Source: an uncultured Schlesneria sp. (GTDB lineage: Bacteria > Planctomycetota > Planctomycetia > Planctomycetales > Planctomycetaceae). Taken from it: DNA of 64,000 bases. The stretch spans positions 62,001 through 126,000 of the forward strand of contig CAIOKO010000040.1 in the NCBI GenBank assembly GCA_903858935.1, read 5' to 3'. The notes under the pieces are model-generated. The model did not search any database. It was not told where the DNA came from and saw only the letters and a program-made list of their open reading frames with translations. Below, in pieces: positions 55,634 to 64,000 of the stretch. The translations under genes and the position numbers were made by a program. The first letter of the stretch is position 1, and each line of letters opens with the position of its first letter.

Positions 55634-58585
55634 TCAGGATGTCAGTCGTTTTTTGTAATTTGGTCTGAGTCGACGGCGAATTTCCGGCATCAGTCCATAG
55701 GCCAGCGCCAAAACCTTCAGTGGGTGTAACGTCGGTGTCGTCGACTGTTGTTCCATCTGAAGCTTGCAACTACTGCATTCGGTGATGCCGAATTCAATCT
55801 GGTCGGAACGCATTTGTTCGATCAACTTGCGACCAATGGCTAACGATTCGTTAAAGTGTTCCTTCGTCAGACCGAATGTCCCTGCGAGCCCCGAACAGCC
55901 ATGGTCAGTATTTGACGTCTTGAACTGCGGAATCAACCGGCAAATTTCCAGCAACGGAGTCGTTTGACCCAAGGCTCGCAAATGACAAGGGGTGTGATAG
56001 GCAGCGACATGCGGCAACGCCTCGAAGTCGGTTCGCAGTTCATTTCTTGACTGCAGTCCGGCCAGAAAGTCTCCCGCTTCGACAACATGATCGGCGACCA
56101 GCTGAACATCGGGATGATCGAGGAATCGAGGGTACTCGAACTTCAGGCAAACAGCCGCGGCGGGTTCGGTACAGACGATTGGGCAACCTTCGCGGGCGAA
56201 TTCTGCCAGGATACGAACGTTCGTATTGGCTAATTGACGAGCCGCCTCAAGATCGCCAGTCGAGATCAAGGCCATTCCCGATCTCAATTGTGATGGAGGA
56301 ACATGCAATGTCAGGCCTTGATGCTCGATGATTCTGCCGAAGGCGAATGCCAGTTCAGGATCATGCGCGTTCGCATAGTGGTCAACAAAATAGACGACCG
56401 GCACGGGGTCTTTTAATGAGACGGGTGGTGCCAACCATTTCCGTGGGGCCGTATGGAGAAAGGTTCTTCGACTGAACGGAGGGAGTTTGCGGCGGCATGA
56501 GACGCCGACTAGTCGCTCCATGATCCAGCGGAAACTTCTGGTATTTAACAGTGGATTGATTATCCACGAGAGTCGACATAACGAATCGCTCCAGGCATGG
56601 ACTCGCGAGAGAAACCATTCGGGTGTCTTCGGTCCATTTGCAGCCACGAACTGTGCTTTGGCTTCCAGCATCAGATGAGGAACATCAACTTCGGTCGGGC
56701 ATTCGAGCTGACACTGTTTGCAGTTGAAACACATGTCTGACAACTGCTGCATTTCGACCGATGCCAACTCGTGTTGCGGCAGCCTTCCATCGACAATCGC
56801 TCGAACGGCATTGGCCTTGGCTCGAGGGGACCGTTCTTCGGCAGGGTCTGACCGGAAGAACGGACACATTCGGGAATCGGATTCCTGGGTTCTGCAGGCT
56901 CCACAACCATGACACGACATCGCAGCGGCGGAAAATTCACGCGGCGACCACTTGAGTTGCAGTTCCACCAGTGGTTCCAGCGTATCAATTTGTGGACGAA
57001 GATGATTGACCGTCAGGTGTGGATCATGGCTGAGAACTTTATTGGGATTGAGCAGATGATCAGGATCGAAAAGGGTCTTGACCTCCTGGAAGACTCGATA
57101 CAGTTCACCATATTGCGATTGGAGGAACGCCGTTCGCGAGAGACCAAGCCCATGCTCGCCACTGATCGACCCGCCGACCGAAATTGCCGCGTCATAGAGA
57201 TCTCGCGCCAGTTCCTCCAAAAGGGACGGATCGAATGGCGACGCCAGGAACGGCCGCATGTGGAGCTGACCGACCGCCGCATGGGCGTAAAGTGATGCCG
57301 TCACCTCATGTTTCTGCCAGATACGTCGTGCTTTTGAAACGTACTCAAGCAACATTTCCGGGGGAATCGCGATGTCTTCTACAATGGGAACCGGCGATGT
57401 TTCGCCACGTGCCCGGTTCAAAAGCGGGATAACACGGTTTGGCAAAGACCATAGAAATTCCACTTCGTCGAAGGTCGTTGCTTCATAAACCGAGTGACCG
57501 GCATCTGGCAATTCTTTTAAGGCTTGCAGCAGGTCTCGAACGCTCCGCGTCGTTTCCGACTGACTGAATCCCGTCAGCTCGACGATCAAGGCCGCTTCTG
57601 CAGCAGCCGGAATCAATACCCTGAACCGCGGATCCAGATCGCGAGCTAATGTTAACAATCGGCGATCGACCAGGTCACAGGCACTCGGATGGTGTGCCGC
57701 CGTTGTCTGCACCGCCTGAATTGCCGACTCAATCGATTCGAACACGATCATCAGCGCAGAACGATGCGCAGGTAACGCTGATGTTTTTAGCGTTGCGGCC
57801 GTAAACAGGCCCAGTGTCCCCTCCGAACCAACCAGCAAGCGAGGGAGCGAGACCTGGGATTCTGAAAGGACATCCCGAAGCATATATCCAGCTCGATTAC
57901 GGACCTGTCGAGCGGGCTGTTTTACATTGATCAGTTCTGCATTTCGTCCAAGTAAGATTGAAAGACGATTTACCAGCGATTGCTTTACTGCCGCCGCCTC
58001 GTCGGCAGTCGACTCAGTGACACCTCGAGTCTTTGGGTCAAACGCTTTTTCAATGGCCGCTTCAAAGCGAGATCCTTTCGCCGTAACAAGTTCGATGCTG
58101 ACGACATGGTCTCGCGTCGAACCGACTCGAATCGAATGTGAACCAGCGGCATCAAGAGCCAGCATGCTGCCGACCGTGGTTGTGGCCGAATTCGACGGAT
58201 CAGGCGGGAAATAACGACCCGATTTTCGCAGTATTTGATTGAGCTGGCCGTGAACAACGCCGGGCTGGACGCGAACCGTCTGCGTACCGATTTCCTCGAC
58301 TGCATGCATGTGCCGGGAAAAGTCGATCACGATTCCAGGTCCAAGTGCCTCGCCTGCGACGCTGGTTCCCGCCCCACGAGGTACCAGTGGAAGGTGGTTT
58401 TCCGCCGCGTAACGAACGAGCGTCACGACATCGTCTCGATTGCGCGGGTGAGCCACGCCAAGAGGTGTGATTTGATGCAGGCTGCCGTCAGTGGCGTAGA
58501 GTGCCCGCGCAAGCGGATTACAAAGAATCTCCCCTTGGAAGATTCCTGCCATGTCTTCAATAAGTCTCGATTGGCGAAAGTCCAC
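55634..58585 (-). CDS. FAD-binding and Fe-S oxidoreductase (GlcD/YdiJ-like fusion)
   Basis: The protein has 983 residues. The N-terminal FAD-binding PCMH domain (residues 40-270; PLVPRGAGTSVAGEALGPG, GSEGTLGLFT) is followed by the FAD-oxidase C-terminal domain (to about 530; GSISGEHGLG). A ferredoxin-like part (CHGCGACR, CFNCKQCQLECP) and two CCG half-domains (AAYHTPCHLRALG, CSGLAGTFG, ECSSCKLQ) follow. This order matches D-lactate or D-2-hydroxyacid dehydrogenases of the YdiJ type. The substrate is unproven. The start is GTG 58585, which gives the N-terminus its relatives have; an ATG lies 11 codons inside. It converges with obgE by only 19 bases and follows yqgE by 18 bases on the same strand, so the two may be cotranscribed. 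Confidence 0.92.
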   Translation of the reverse strand: MDFRQSRLIEDMAGIFQGEILCNPLARALYATDGSLHQITPLGVAHPRNRDDVVTLVRYAAENHLPLVPRGAGTSVAGEALGPGIVIDFSRHMHAVEEIGTQTVRVQPGVVHGQLNQILRKSGRYFPPDPSNSATTTVGSMLALDAAGSHSIRVGSTRDHVVSIELVTAKGSRFEAAIEKAFDPKTRGVTESTADEAAAVKQSLVNRLSILLGRNAELINVKQPARQVRNRAGYMLRDVLSESQVSLPRLLVGSEGTLGLFTAATLKTSALPAHRSALMIVFESIESAIQAVQTTAAHHPSACDLVDRRLLTLARDLDPRFRVLIPAAAEAALIVELTGFSQSETTRSVRDLLQALKELPDAGHSVYEATTFDEVEFLWSLPNRVIPLLNRARGETSPVPIVEDIAIPPEMLLEYVSKARRIWQKHEVTASLYAHAAVGQLHMRPFLASPFDPSLLEELARDLYDAAISVGGSISGEHGLGLSRTAFLQSQYGELYRVFQEVKTLFDPDHLLNPNKVLSHDPHLTVNHLRPQIDTLEPLVELQLKWSPREFSAAAMSCHGCGACRTQESDSRMCPFFRSDPAEERSPRAKANAVRAIVDGRLPQHELASVEMQQLSDMCFNCKQCQLECPTEVDVPHLMLEAKAQFVAANGPKTPEWFLSRVHAWSDSLCRLSWIINPLLNTRSFRWIMERLVGVSCRRKLPPFSRRTFLHTAPRKWLAPPVSLKDPVPVVYFVDHYANAHDPELAFAFGRIIEHQGLTLHVPPSQLRSGMALISTGDLEAARQLANTNVRILAEFAREGCPIVCTEPAAAVCLKFEYPRFLDHPDVQLVADHVVEAGDFLAGLQSRNELRTDFEALPHVAAYHTPCHLRALGQTTPLLEICRLIPQFKTSNTDHGCSGLAGTFGLTKEHFNESLAIGRKLIEQMRSDQIEFGITECSSCKLQMEQQSTTPTLHPLKVLALAYGLMPEIRRRLRPNYKKRLTS

Positions 58586-58603
58586 GGTACAGTTTTTTAG
58601 AGT

Positions 58604-59173
58604 TCAGTTTGCTGACGCATCCTTAACCCGATGTGGCAGGATATGATTTGTTGCGTAGAATCTCTGCAAGATCGTGTCGTAGATTGCGTACGGGTCTTCG
58701 TGAAATACCATTTCCCGACAAGCAGAATGAATCAGCCAATCACCCCGGGCAATTTCGCCTTCCAGCTGTCCCGCACCCCAACCGGCGTATCCTGAAAAAA
58801 CACGGAACGAATGTTTGAGGCTATCGCTGGCGGCAGCTTCACCGATCACCTGCTCGAACGCGTCCGGGCTTCCACCGACGAACAATCCGGGCAAAACCGA
58901 CGGACTATTGTCCTGAAAGGCCGAATCATCATGCAAGATCACGAGCGCCGATGGCTCGACAGGCCCGCCGCCAAAAACGACGTCATCAGTCTCAGGCAGA
59001 TCAAAGTGGCCAGCCAGGGCATGTGCGACCTTAATGGACGAAGGCCGATTGATGACGAGCCCCATCGCACCCTGTTCGCCGTGTTCGAGCAGTAAAACAA
59101 CTGTCTTATAGAAATTATCGTCACGCACCCGTTTGGCTGCGATCAGAAACCGACCTCGTAACGATTCGGTCAT
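58604..59173 (-). CDS. YqgE/AlgH-family protein
   Basis: About 189 residues from ATG 59173 (MTESLRGRFLIAAKRVRDDN). FYKTVVLLLEHGEQGAMGLV, NRPSSIKV, FGGGPVEPSAL and VFSGYAGWGAGQLEGEI are the family's conserved blocks. YqgE/AlgH proteins are of uncertain biochemical role and have been linked to transcription control of alginate genes in Pseudomonas. A longer frame from 59410 adds 79 residues without family resemblance and runs toward a hairpin repeat. The next gene downstream on the strand is the large FAD/Fe-S gene. Confidence 0.92.
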   Translation of the reverse strand: MTESLRGRFLIAAKRVRDDNFYKTVVLLLEHGEQGAMGLVINRPSSIKVAHALAGHFDLPETDDVVFGGGPVEPSALVILHDDSAFQDNSPSVLPGLFVGGSPDAFEQVIGEAAASDSLKHSFRVFSGYAGWGAGQLEGEIARGDWLIHSACREMVFHEDPYAIYDTILQRFYATNHILPHRVKDASAN

Positions 59174-59414
59174 GTTGGCACCGTCGGAATTGCATTGACT
59201 GAAAGGAACCAGAATCGACAGGGACGAATTTCTGCCGTCAGATGATTCTATCGATGCCCTGTCGCAAACGAAACCAGTTCGCGCTAACTGGCGACTTCCA
59301 GTTTGATAAAATTCGTATCCCATCTCTTGAAAGCATGGGGCAAGATTGATTGAAACAGAGGGATTGTCAGTCTCGCGGCGTGTCAGTTTTTGGCCGGCAA
59401 GCAAATTCAATTTT

Positions 59415-59433
59415 CAGAGGCTAACAGCCTCTG
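59415..59433. repeat. GGCT-AGCC hairpin repeat, solo copy 3
   Basis: CAGAGGCT, loop AAC, AGCCTCTG, with ATTTTC before and CGACGG after. It matches the second stem of the repeats at 1245-1263 and 5922-5940, but the first stem is not recognisable. It lies between yqgE and the small gene at 59490. Confidence 0.6.
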
Positions 59434-59489
59434 CGACGGCTTGTGAGTCGGCGTCGAATGGCCGGCCCCGTCCAAATGACCAGCAACCT

Positions 59490-59972
59490 CTAATTCGAAA
59501 ACGAGTCGGAATCGTTGAGTGTTTCCGATCCGAAAGAATCAGCACCAACACCAACCAGAGCCGGGATGTCTGCCTCTTCAGAAACGTCCTGGCTTTCACC
59601 GCTTCCGTGACCGAGTGGCCAGATATGGAATCCCCCTTTGAAAGTCGTGGTGATCTCCCAGACGCCCCAGATCCCACGGCCCTCATTGTAGCCCTGATAT
59701 GAAACATCGTGTCTTCCGAGGTATCGTTTAGACCACCAGCAGTTTCCCGAATCTCTTTCATAGCTTCCGGAAATCAAAAATTCGCCGATGATGTCTCGAC
59801 CTTCACCGCGCATCTTCCCTTCGCGGAACGTTAAAAAAAGTTCCATGGTCTGACGTCCAGGCAATCCTGGCTGCAGAAAGTATCCTTCCCAGGGTCCAGA
59901 TGGGAACCGGTCATCCTGTTCCAGCGTTGGATCGGACTCGTGATCAGTCGGAGAAGGCATTTGAGAATCCAT
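59490..59972 (-). CDS. Conserved hypothetical protein, about 160 residues
   Basis: A soluble protein with a polar N-terminus (SPTDHESDPTLEQDDRF) and a beta-rich core: WEGYFLQPGLPGRQTMELFL, GKMRGEGRDIIGEFLISGSY and RGIWGVWEITTTFKGGFHIW. The C-terminal 30 residues are acidic. No signal peptide or membrane helix. I do not recognise a named family. The aromatic- and glycine-rich core suggests a small beta-barrel. Start ATG 59972 is chosen; ATG 60008 and 59960 are alternatives. The cobalamin adenosyltransferase gene is upstream on the same strand with an 84-base gap. Confidence 0.65.
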   Translation of the reverse strand: MDSQMPSPTDHESDPTLEQDDRFPSGPWEGYFLQPGLPGRQTMELFLTFREGKMRGEGRDIIGEFLISGSYERDSGNCWWSKRYLGRHDVSYQGYNEGRGIWGVWEITTTFKGGFHIWPLGHGSGESQDVSEEADIPALVGVGADSFGSETLNDSDSFSN

Positions 59973-60056
59973 CTGTCGCATTCGACATCGAGAAGTTTTT
60001 CGGCGCAATCAGATTTGGATTCTTCGGGTCTGACCAGTGCCGGTCAATGGGGTTTT

Positions 60057-60650
60057 CTATTTTGCAGGTAGTGGATCCGCGTTTCGATTTGCCCCTGGGA
60101 CCCAGAGAACATCATTTTTTCCGTTGTCGTTGGCGCATCGGGCGAGCACGAAAAGCAGGTCAGAAAGCCGATTCAGGTAGATCTGAACCTGCGGATTGAT
60201 CCGTTCGGTCTGCGCCAGTCGAAGCACTTCGATTTCGGCTCGACGACAAACGGTTCGAGCGACGTGAAGATTTGCGGAGGCCACGGAGCCTGCAGGAAGA
60301 ACAAAACTCGTCAATGGTTGGAGCTTTTCGGTCGCGGAATCAATCGAGCGTTCCAGCAGTGCCACTTGTTCCACGGTCATTCTCAAAGGTGTATGGACGG
60401 GCGGCTCGTCGGTTTCCGGGATACAAAGGTCGGCTCCAACATCGAAAAGGTCATTCTGAATTAATGTCAGCATGCGAGCGATTTCTGCCGATGGACCGAC
60501 GGCGAGTACGCACCCGAGTACGGAATTTAATTCATCGACCGTACCATAAGCCACGATTCGCTGATCTGTTTTTGGAACGCGCCGACCGTCTCCCAGCGAA
60601 GTCTCGCCGGAATCACCTGTTTTGGTATAGATGCAGTTGAGATAAACCAT
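60057..60650 (-). CDS. Cob(I)alamin adenosyltransferase, PduO type
   Basis: The protein has 197 residues. The ATP-binding N-terminal YTKTGDSGETSLGDGRRVPK, RIVAYGTVDELNSVLGCVLA and the helical core with FVLPAGSVASANLHVARTVC and CRRAEIEVLRL are PduO-family hallmarks. It converts cob(I)alamin and ATP to adenosylcobalamin. Start ATG 60650. No cobalamin riboswitch or other B12 gene is evident nearby, so the need is probably for scavenged or otherwise made cobalamin. Confidence 0.94.
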   Translation of the reverse strand: MVYLNCIYTKTGDSGETSLGDGRRVPKTDQRIVAYGTVDELNSVLGCVLAVGPSAEIARMLTLIQNDLFDVGADLCIPETDEPPVHTPLRMTVEQVALLERSIDSATEKLQPLTSFVLPAGSVASANLHVARTVCRRAEIEVLRLAQTERINPQVQIYLNRLSDLLFVLARCANDNGKNDVLWVPGANRNADPLPAK

Positions 60651-60839
60651 AGACAGGCTTCATTAATTGAGAAACGGTGACGGACTTTGCCCTCGAAACA
60701 TCTTCAAGGAACGCTGATTGATCATAGTTCAGCCAGTGGCTCTGACCACATGACTTCAGCAAAGCCTGCCAACAAGATCAATGAACCGGCCGTGGAATTG
60801 GCTCGTGCTTTGTCAATCTTCCGAATTTCTGAATCAGGG

Positions 60840-61175
60840 TGCCACTGTATAACCGTCTTCGGTCATACAGTGCTCTTTCAGCCGCAGAACGGAAGACTCT
60901 GCTTCTCGGAAGACTCCAGAGAGGCGTTGCGTCAGACCAAAGTAGCCATCATCGCTCCGCATGATGAGCATTGTTCGAGAACCTGCCAATTTTCAATTCG
61001 CATGTTCTCAAAAAAGTAATTCAAATCACGTTTTTGTCCCGATGCTGAGGCAACGCTTGAATCGTTTCCGACGCATGCTCATCACGCGGAGCGATGATGG
61101 CGACTTTGGAAGAAATCCTGACACTTAACTCAAAAAGTCAACTTCCCCATGGGAGGAAGTCCGAAGCAGTGGCAC
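60840..61175. mobile_element. Inverted-repeat element (MITE-like), copy 2
   Basis: About 336 bases. The left end is the hairpin CACTGTATAACCG / CGGTCATACAGTG followed by CTCTTT, and the right end is CGAAGCAGTGGCAC. Internal inverted arms lie at 60941-60969 and 61077-61105, matching at 27 of 29 positions. The arms are nearly identical to those of copy 1 at 31584, but the sequence between them differs. No open frame of a transposase is present. It lies upstream of the adenosyltransferase and downstream of the methyltransferase. Confidence 0.75.
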
Positions 61176-61233
61176 AGTTTCTTGATTGAAATGTTTGACA
61201 AAGGACTCGCCGCTGGCAGTTCCGTGCTGCAGT

Positions 61234-62007
61234 TCACGCAGCGCGACGAATACCTTCTGTTGCTGAATTAATCTGGCAACAGCTCCCTTGCCCGGTCATC
61301 AGTCCCCGTCTGCCAAAGTCACGCCAGAAATTTCGGTGCAGCTTTTCAGGAGGAGATTGGAAGGTCACGGTAAAGTAATTACTGTGGTCGCGTGCACCAA
61401 ACAGCCAATCCCAATTGGCTCGCTCAAACAACAATTCTCGGTAGCTCAGAGTTTCGAACTGACCTGGAAAACAGGCGAGATGCCGTTTCCAGCAAGCAGG
61501 ACCGTGTACTGAGTCAGGGCTCGCAGAAGCATCTTCTTTTCGGACAAAGACCAGATCTCCGCCGGGTTTCAAGCAGGAAAGCAGATTCGCGGTTGCAGTT
61601 CGAGTCCGCAGGTCGAGTAAATTATTGCGATAAACCGACAAATCCTGAACGATAATCAGATCGAATTCATTGTTCGAAACTGGTAACGATTCATCGAATC
61701 GCGTCAGTTGAAAATCGAATTGAGGAAATCTCTGGCGCACGTCGTCAATGACGTCTGTGGAATCGTCGATTGCATCCACATTGTATGCGAGCCCATCGAG
61801 GAATGGGATTAGTTCGCCATCTCCACAACCCGCGACAAGAATGCGTCCGCCGAATCGTATACCGTGACCGATCAACACATGTTTCAGCAATCGATTGGGG
61901 ATCGACCGATGAGTGATTGCGTTGGAGGAGGGTTGATATAAGCGAACCACGAACCGCCTCCTGTAATTCTGATTGCTGTCGTATTTGACTGAGACGGGTT
62001 TAAGCAA
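61234..62007 (-). CDS. SAM-dependent methyltransferase
   Basis: The protein has 257 residues. The class I methyltransferase motif I is GRILVAGCGDGELIPFLDG, with the acidic residue in NVDAIDDSTDVI. Motif IV is FDLIIVQDLSVYRNN, and LSCLKPGGDLVFV ends the core fold. The N-terminal 60 residues (YRRRFVVRLYQPSSNAITHR) and C-terminal 80 residues are unlike any family I know, so the substrate is unknown. The start is ATG 62007; alternatives further in are possible. The inverted-repeat element follows its 3' end. Confidence 0.85.
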   Translation of the reverse strand: MLKPVSVKYDSNQNYRRRFVVRLYQPSSNAITHRSIPNRLLKHVLIGHGIRFGGRILVAGCGDGELIPFLDGLAYNVDAIDDSTDVIDDVRQRFPQFDFQLTRFDESLPVSNNEFDLIIVQDLSVYRNNLLDLRTRTATANLLSCLKPGGDLVFVRKEDASASPDSVHGPACWKRHLACFPGQFETLSYRELLFERANWDWLFGARDHSNYFTVTFQSPPEKLHRNFWRDFGRRGLMTGQGSCCQINSATEGIRRAA

Positions 62008-62091
62008 TGATGGTCGAAATTGTTTATGACATCTGGACGAACTGATAGATTTTGACGCCCCAGGCTATTGATGTGAATGCGTGGTATATGC

Positions 62092-62646
62092 CTACCTTGA
62101 AGCGCGGTCAAGATCGCTCATCGTCAGTCGAACAGGAATCACGACCCGACAAGCGGTCGAGGGAGTATTATCGACGATTGGTTGCTCTGCCAATGATCGT
62201 ACACCGAGAATCAGGTGATCCAAATTCAAACCGCAAAAGTTGCCGTTATCTGTGGGTCGCTCGGTTTGGATCGACCGAAGCAACTCCTCAGCCCGCCGCG
62301 CATGGCGTTGGACTCCGTTGATTTGACCCTCGCGCGCCTTCACCCCCGCTGCCGCCAGTTTGATCAGGCTCTTCAGAAAATCAGCGATCACACCCTTGCG
62401 ACCGGCTGCAATCCACAAACCTTCCCAAGCTTCATGAGCTTCCCAGTAGTAGCCCGCGTTGAAGAGATCAATGGCGAAAAGAAACTCGATTGATTTGCCT
62501 GGACACTGGGAATCCAACGGCTCTGGCACAGTCTGCGGATGTCCGAAGCTGTGGCCATGAGGATCGGTTACGGGATGTGGATGCCTTCCCGGAACGAAAG
62601 CGTAAGCCGGAAAAGGAACGTCGGGGGCATAGCGATCAGTCGGCAT
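62092..62646 (-). CDS. DUF309-domain protein
   Basis: The protein has 184 residues. FAIDLFNAGYYWEAHEAWEG is the DUF309 signature (H/E-rich helix), and FLKSLIKLAAAGVKAREGQI is the second helix. The first 45 residues are proline- and histidine-rich (VPGRHPHPVTDPHGHSFGHP). The histidine-rich leader could bind a metal; this is inference. DUF309 proteins have no known function. It is on the same strand as the membrane protein at 62680, with 33 bases between, and probably shares its transcript. Confidence 0.85.
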   Translation of the reverse strand: MPTDRYAPDVPFPAYAFVPGRHPHPVTDPHGHSFGHPQTVPEPLDSQCPGKSIEFLFAIDLFNAGYYWEAHEAWEGLWIAAGRKGVIADFLKSLIKLAAAGVKAREGQINGVQRHARRAEELLRSIQTERPTDNGNFCGLNLDHLILGVRSLAEQPIVDNTPSTACRVVIPVRLTMSDLDRASR

Positions 62647-62679
62647 GAAAAAACGCTTAAGTTGGACTAAGGTCCAAAA

Positions 62680-63237
62680 TTAAATCCGGACGCTCAACAT
62701 AAAAAGTAACACGAAGAGAAGTACGACGCCAAGAACGATACCAAAAATAAGGAATTGCCAAGTGATCGCTGCGATGGAACAACCCATACCCGTCAATGTG
62801 ATGGCAGTTTGCTTTTCTCGGACATGTGCGACCGAACAAAGTGCCAGACCGATCAAACCAAAGAGAGTCGCGGCAATCATGAACCAGCGAAGTGGATCGT
62901 TAGTAAAAGAATTATTCGGCGGAATCGGGCTCTTGATTTCCTTTCCACCGAAGTTGAGTGACAGTCCTTTGAACCTCAATGTAACCCCGCCCTCTTTTCG
63001 TGGGGGGCCATGTATCCTGCGCTGCGTTTGTTCGGGAGTTTCAAACGGATTCGGCAAAGATCGCTCCATTGCGATGCTGGGAATCGCAGCAAGAGCCAAT
63101 CCAAGAATCCCGGTGACAAGGCCATAGACACCCAGCGGAATCCGCCGGAGAAACCGTCCGAGTGCGCCAAGATGATTGAGGGGCATTTCATTCGAATGCG
63201 GTGGAACATTTTGAGGAGTATCGATGTTGCGTTCCAT
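62680..63237 (-). CDS. Four-helix membrane protein of unknown function
   Basis: The protein has 185 residues and four hydrophobic segments: residues about 35-55 (VYGLVTGILGLALAAIPSIA), 118-138 (WFMIAATLFGLIGLALCSVA), 145-165 and 165-183 (FGIVLGVVLLFVLLFMLSVR). A soluble loop of about 60 residues (residues 58-115), rich in Pro, Gly and Lys, lies between the first and second. No family is recognised. It is likely an inner-membrane protein. The first gene of a pair with the DUF309 gene. Start ATG 63237. Confidence 0.7.
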   Translation of the reverse strand: MERNIDTPQNVPPHSNEMPLNHLGALGRFLRRIPLGVYGLVTGILGLALAAIPSIAMERSLPNPFETPEQTQRRIHGPPRKEGGVTLRFKGLSLNFGGKEIKSPIPPNNSFTNDPLRWFMIAATLFGLIGLALCSVAHVREKQTAITLTGMGCSIAAITWQFLIFGIVLGVVLLFVLLFMLSVRI

Positions 63238-63386
63238 TCTCGTTGGTCGCGAATTCAGGATAAATTAACAACGATTGACCTATGATCGATGCCGACGAAT
63301 CGTTGAATCAGCAAAAAGCCCGGCATACTTGACCGATGGTGGATGAAAGTCAAGAAAAAATATTACGTAAAAACAGAAAAAGCATG

Positions 63387-63415
63387 TTGACAGACTTTGG
63401 CCTTGCCGATACATC
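63387..63415 (+). promoter_or_regulatory. Candidate sigma-70-type promoter
   Basis: TTGACA (63387-63392) and TACATC (63410-63415) are 17 bases apart. It is the best-looking promoter pair I noticed. The next plus-strand gene begins about 290 bases downstream, so a long leader would be required. Chance occurrence is possible. Confidence 0.4.
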
Positions 63416-63707
63416 TCGCCCGCCTTTCTCCAACTCCCAAAAAAACAATTCGATTCAACCGCCAGCCATTCACTGGAACACTGACAGTTCGTCGTTACTT
63501 CCGTGACGCGATGTTTAGTTCCTGTTAATGACTGGCACCCCGGCCACGAGCATTCGTTCGTTGCTTCATGTCTGTTTGACTTTCGGTTTCTCCCCCAAAA
63601 AATTCGTTTGTATCGAATGTGTTCATGGCGTGAAATTCACGTTTCTTGACCGCTTTCGGTGCGCTCACATCCCTTCGCACGGTTTCCTCCCAGACCACGG
63701 TGCCAGT

Positions 63708-64000
63708 ATGAACTTTTCGCATCCCGATGTGATCCCCTTCCCACAACGAGCCATTTCGGCCCCCGTCGCTCCAACAGCGGAGCCGGCACCATCAGTGCTG
63801 GTTGTCTCGTCTGATCCCGACATGGCTCGGCGATTGTGCGAAGATGGCCAAACGCTTGGAATGATCTGCCGAACAGTGTCGTCCGTTGAAGCAGCACTGC
63901 AGTCGCTTCACACGCAAAGTGCCGACATTTGCCTGGTCGGCGTTCTCGCGGCAGGTGAAACGGTTTCCGGACTAAGCAGTCAGATTGAACAAAAAGGCTG
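63708..64000 (+). CDS. Receiver-like regulatory protein (N-terminal part only)
   Basis: The frame is open to the right edge, giving 97 residues. After a proline-rich start (MNFSHPDVIPFPQRAI), residues about 35-85 read as the first strands and helices of a receiver-like fold: PSVLVVSSDPDMARRLCEDG and TVSSVEAALQSLHTQSADIC then LVGVLAAGE. In place of the receiver's phospho-acceptor aspartate on the third strand, the sequence reads CLVGV, so phosphorylation is doubtful. The C-terminus, which would tell the class (for example a sigma-54-dependent activator), lies outside the window. ATG 63708 lacks a clear ribosome-binding site, and the frame is open further upstream. Confidence 0.6.
   Translation, partial: MNFSHPDVIPFPQRAISAPVAPTAEPAPSVLVVSSDPDMARRLCEDGQTLGMICRTVSSVEAALQSLHTQSADICLVGVLAAGETVSGLSSQIEQKG

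Noticed and set aside
59174-59410. N-terminal extension of yqgE by 79 residues
   Set aside because: It does not resemble the family and reads into a region next to a hairpin repeat. The family start is at 59173.
63525-63746. Minus-strand 73-codon frame across the start of the receiver-like gene
   Set aside because: It overlaps that gene's start, is rich in charged residues without a fold pattern and has no ribosome-binding site.

Overview
The window is chromosomal DNA that looks like a member of the Planctomycetota, probably Planctomycetales. This rests on gene families typical of that phylum: a DUF1501 protein with a twin-arginine signal, tandem DUF1573 proteins, a VWA/BatA-type membrane protein, two Gfo/Idh/MocA oxidoreductases, small DUF6487-type zinc ribbons and an adenylation/carrier/membrane NRPS-like giant. 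Low gene density, few operons and many hairpin repeats between genes fit the same picture. I cannot name the genus. I found no rRNA, tRNA, CRISPR array, transposase or prophage.

Layout. 1-9 kb: VWA protein (cut by the window edge), FAD-dependent dehydrogenase, a secreted coiled-coil protein, a zinc ribbon, moaA, a catalytically degenerate M24-fold protein, and a zinc-ribbon pseudogene. 8.4-13 kb: yggS and a CYTH protein, pgk diverging from them, a DUF983 membrane protein and an RluA-type pseudouridine synthase. 13-17 kb: an esterase, an orphan sugar-type ABC permease, a Gfo/Idh oxidoreductase and a TPR protein. 17.5-21.9 kb: a small LigD-phosphoesterase-like protein 16 bases downstream of a 1334-residue A-T-membrane protein with the architecture of epsilon-poly-lysine synthetase. 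22-30.6 kb: truB, a secreted proline-rich protein, a TrhO-RluA fusion, an HtrA-type protease and ilvE. 30.7-34.9 kb: a minus-strand lysS-lolC-lolD group. 35-42.4 kb: a RecA/RepA-like ATPase bordered by repeats, a variant UvrA, glyS and a Gfo/Idh protein. 43-47 kb: two DUF1573 proteins, cysK, rpmB and gatC. 47.8-64 kb: a STAS-like protein, sua5, a rhomboid protease, a HemW-like radical SAM protein, the DUF1501 protein, obgE, a D-lactate/glycolate-dehydrogenase-like FAD/Fe-S protein, yqgE, a cobalamin adenosyltransferase, a methyltransferase, a DUF309 protein, a membrane protein and the start of a receiver-like protein.

Functional threads. RNA modification and translation are well represented: three pseudouridine synthases (one fused to a tRNA uridine hydroxylase), sua5, lysS, glyS, gatC, rpmB and obgE. 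Lipoprotein sorting (lolCD) is linked to lysS. The most interesting locus is the polylysine-synthetase-like gene. Reading its adenylation pocket against the phenylalanine-activating reference gives DAESIGTVIK, which resembles lysine-specific pockets.

The second striking feature is the number of dispersed repeats. There are two approximately 300-335 base inverted-repeat elements (one sitting between lolC and lolD), a family of short CACTG...CAGTG hairpins, two other hairpin families, a 99-base tandem repeat beside ilvE with relatives before obgE, and a 24-base tandem hairpin array after rpmB.
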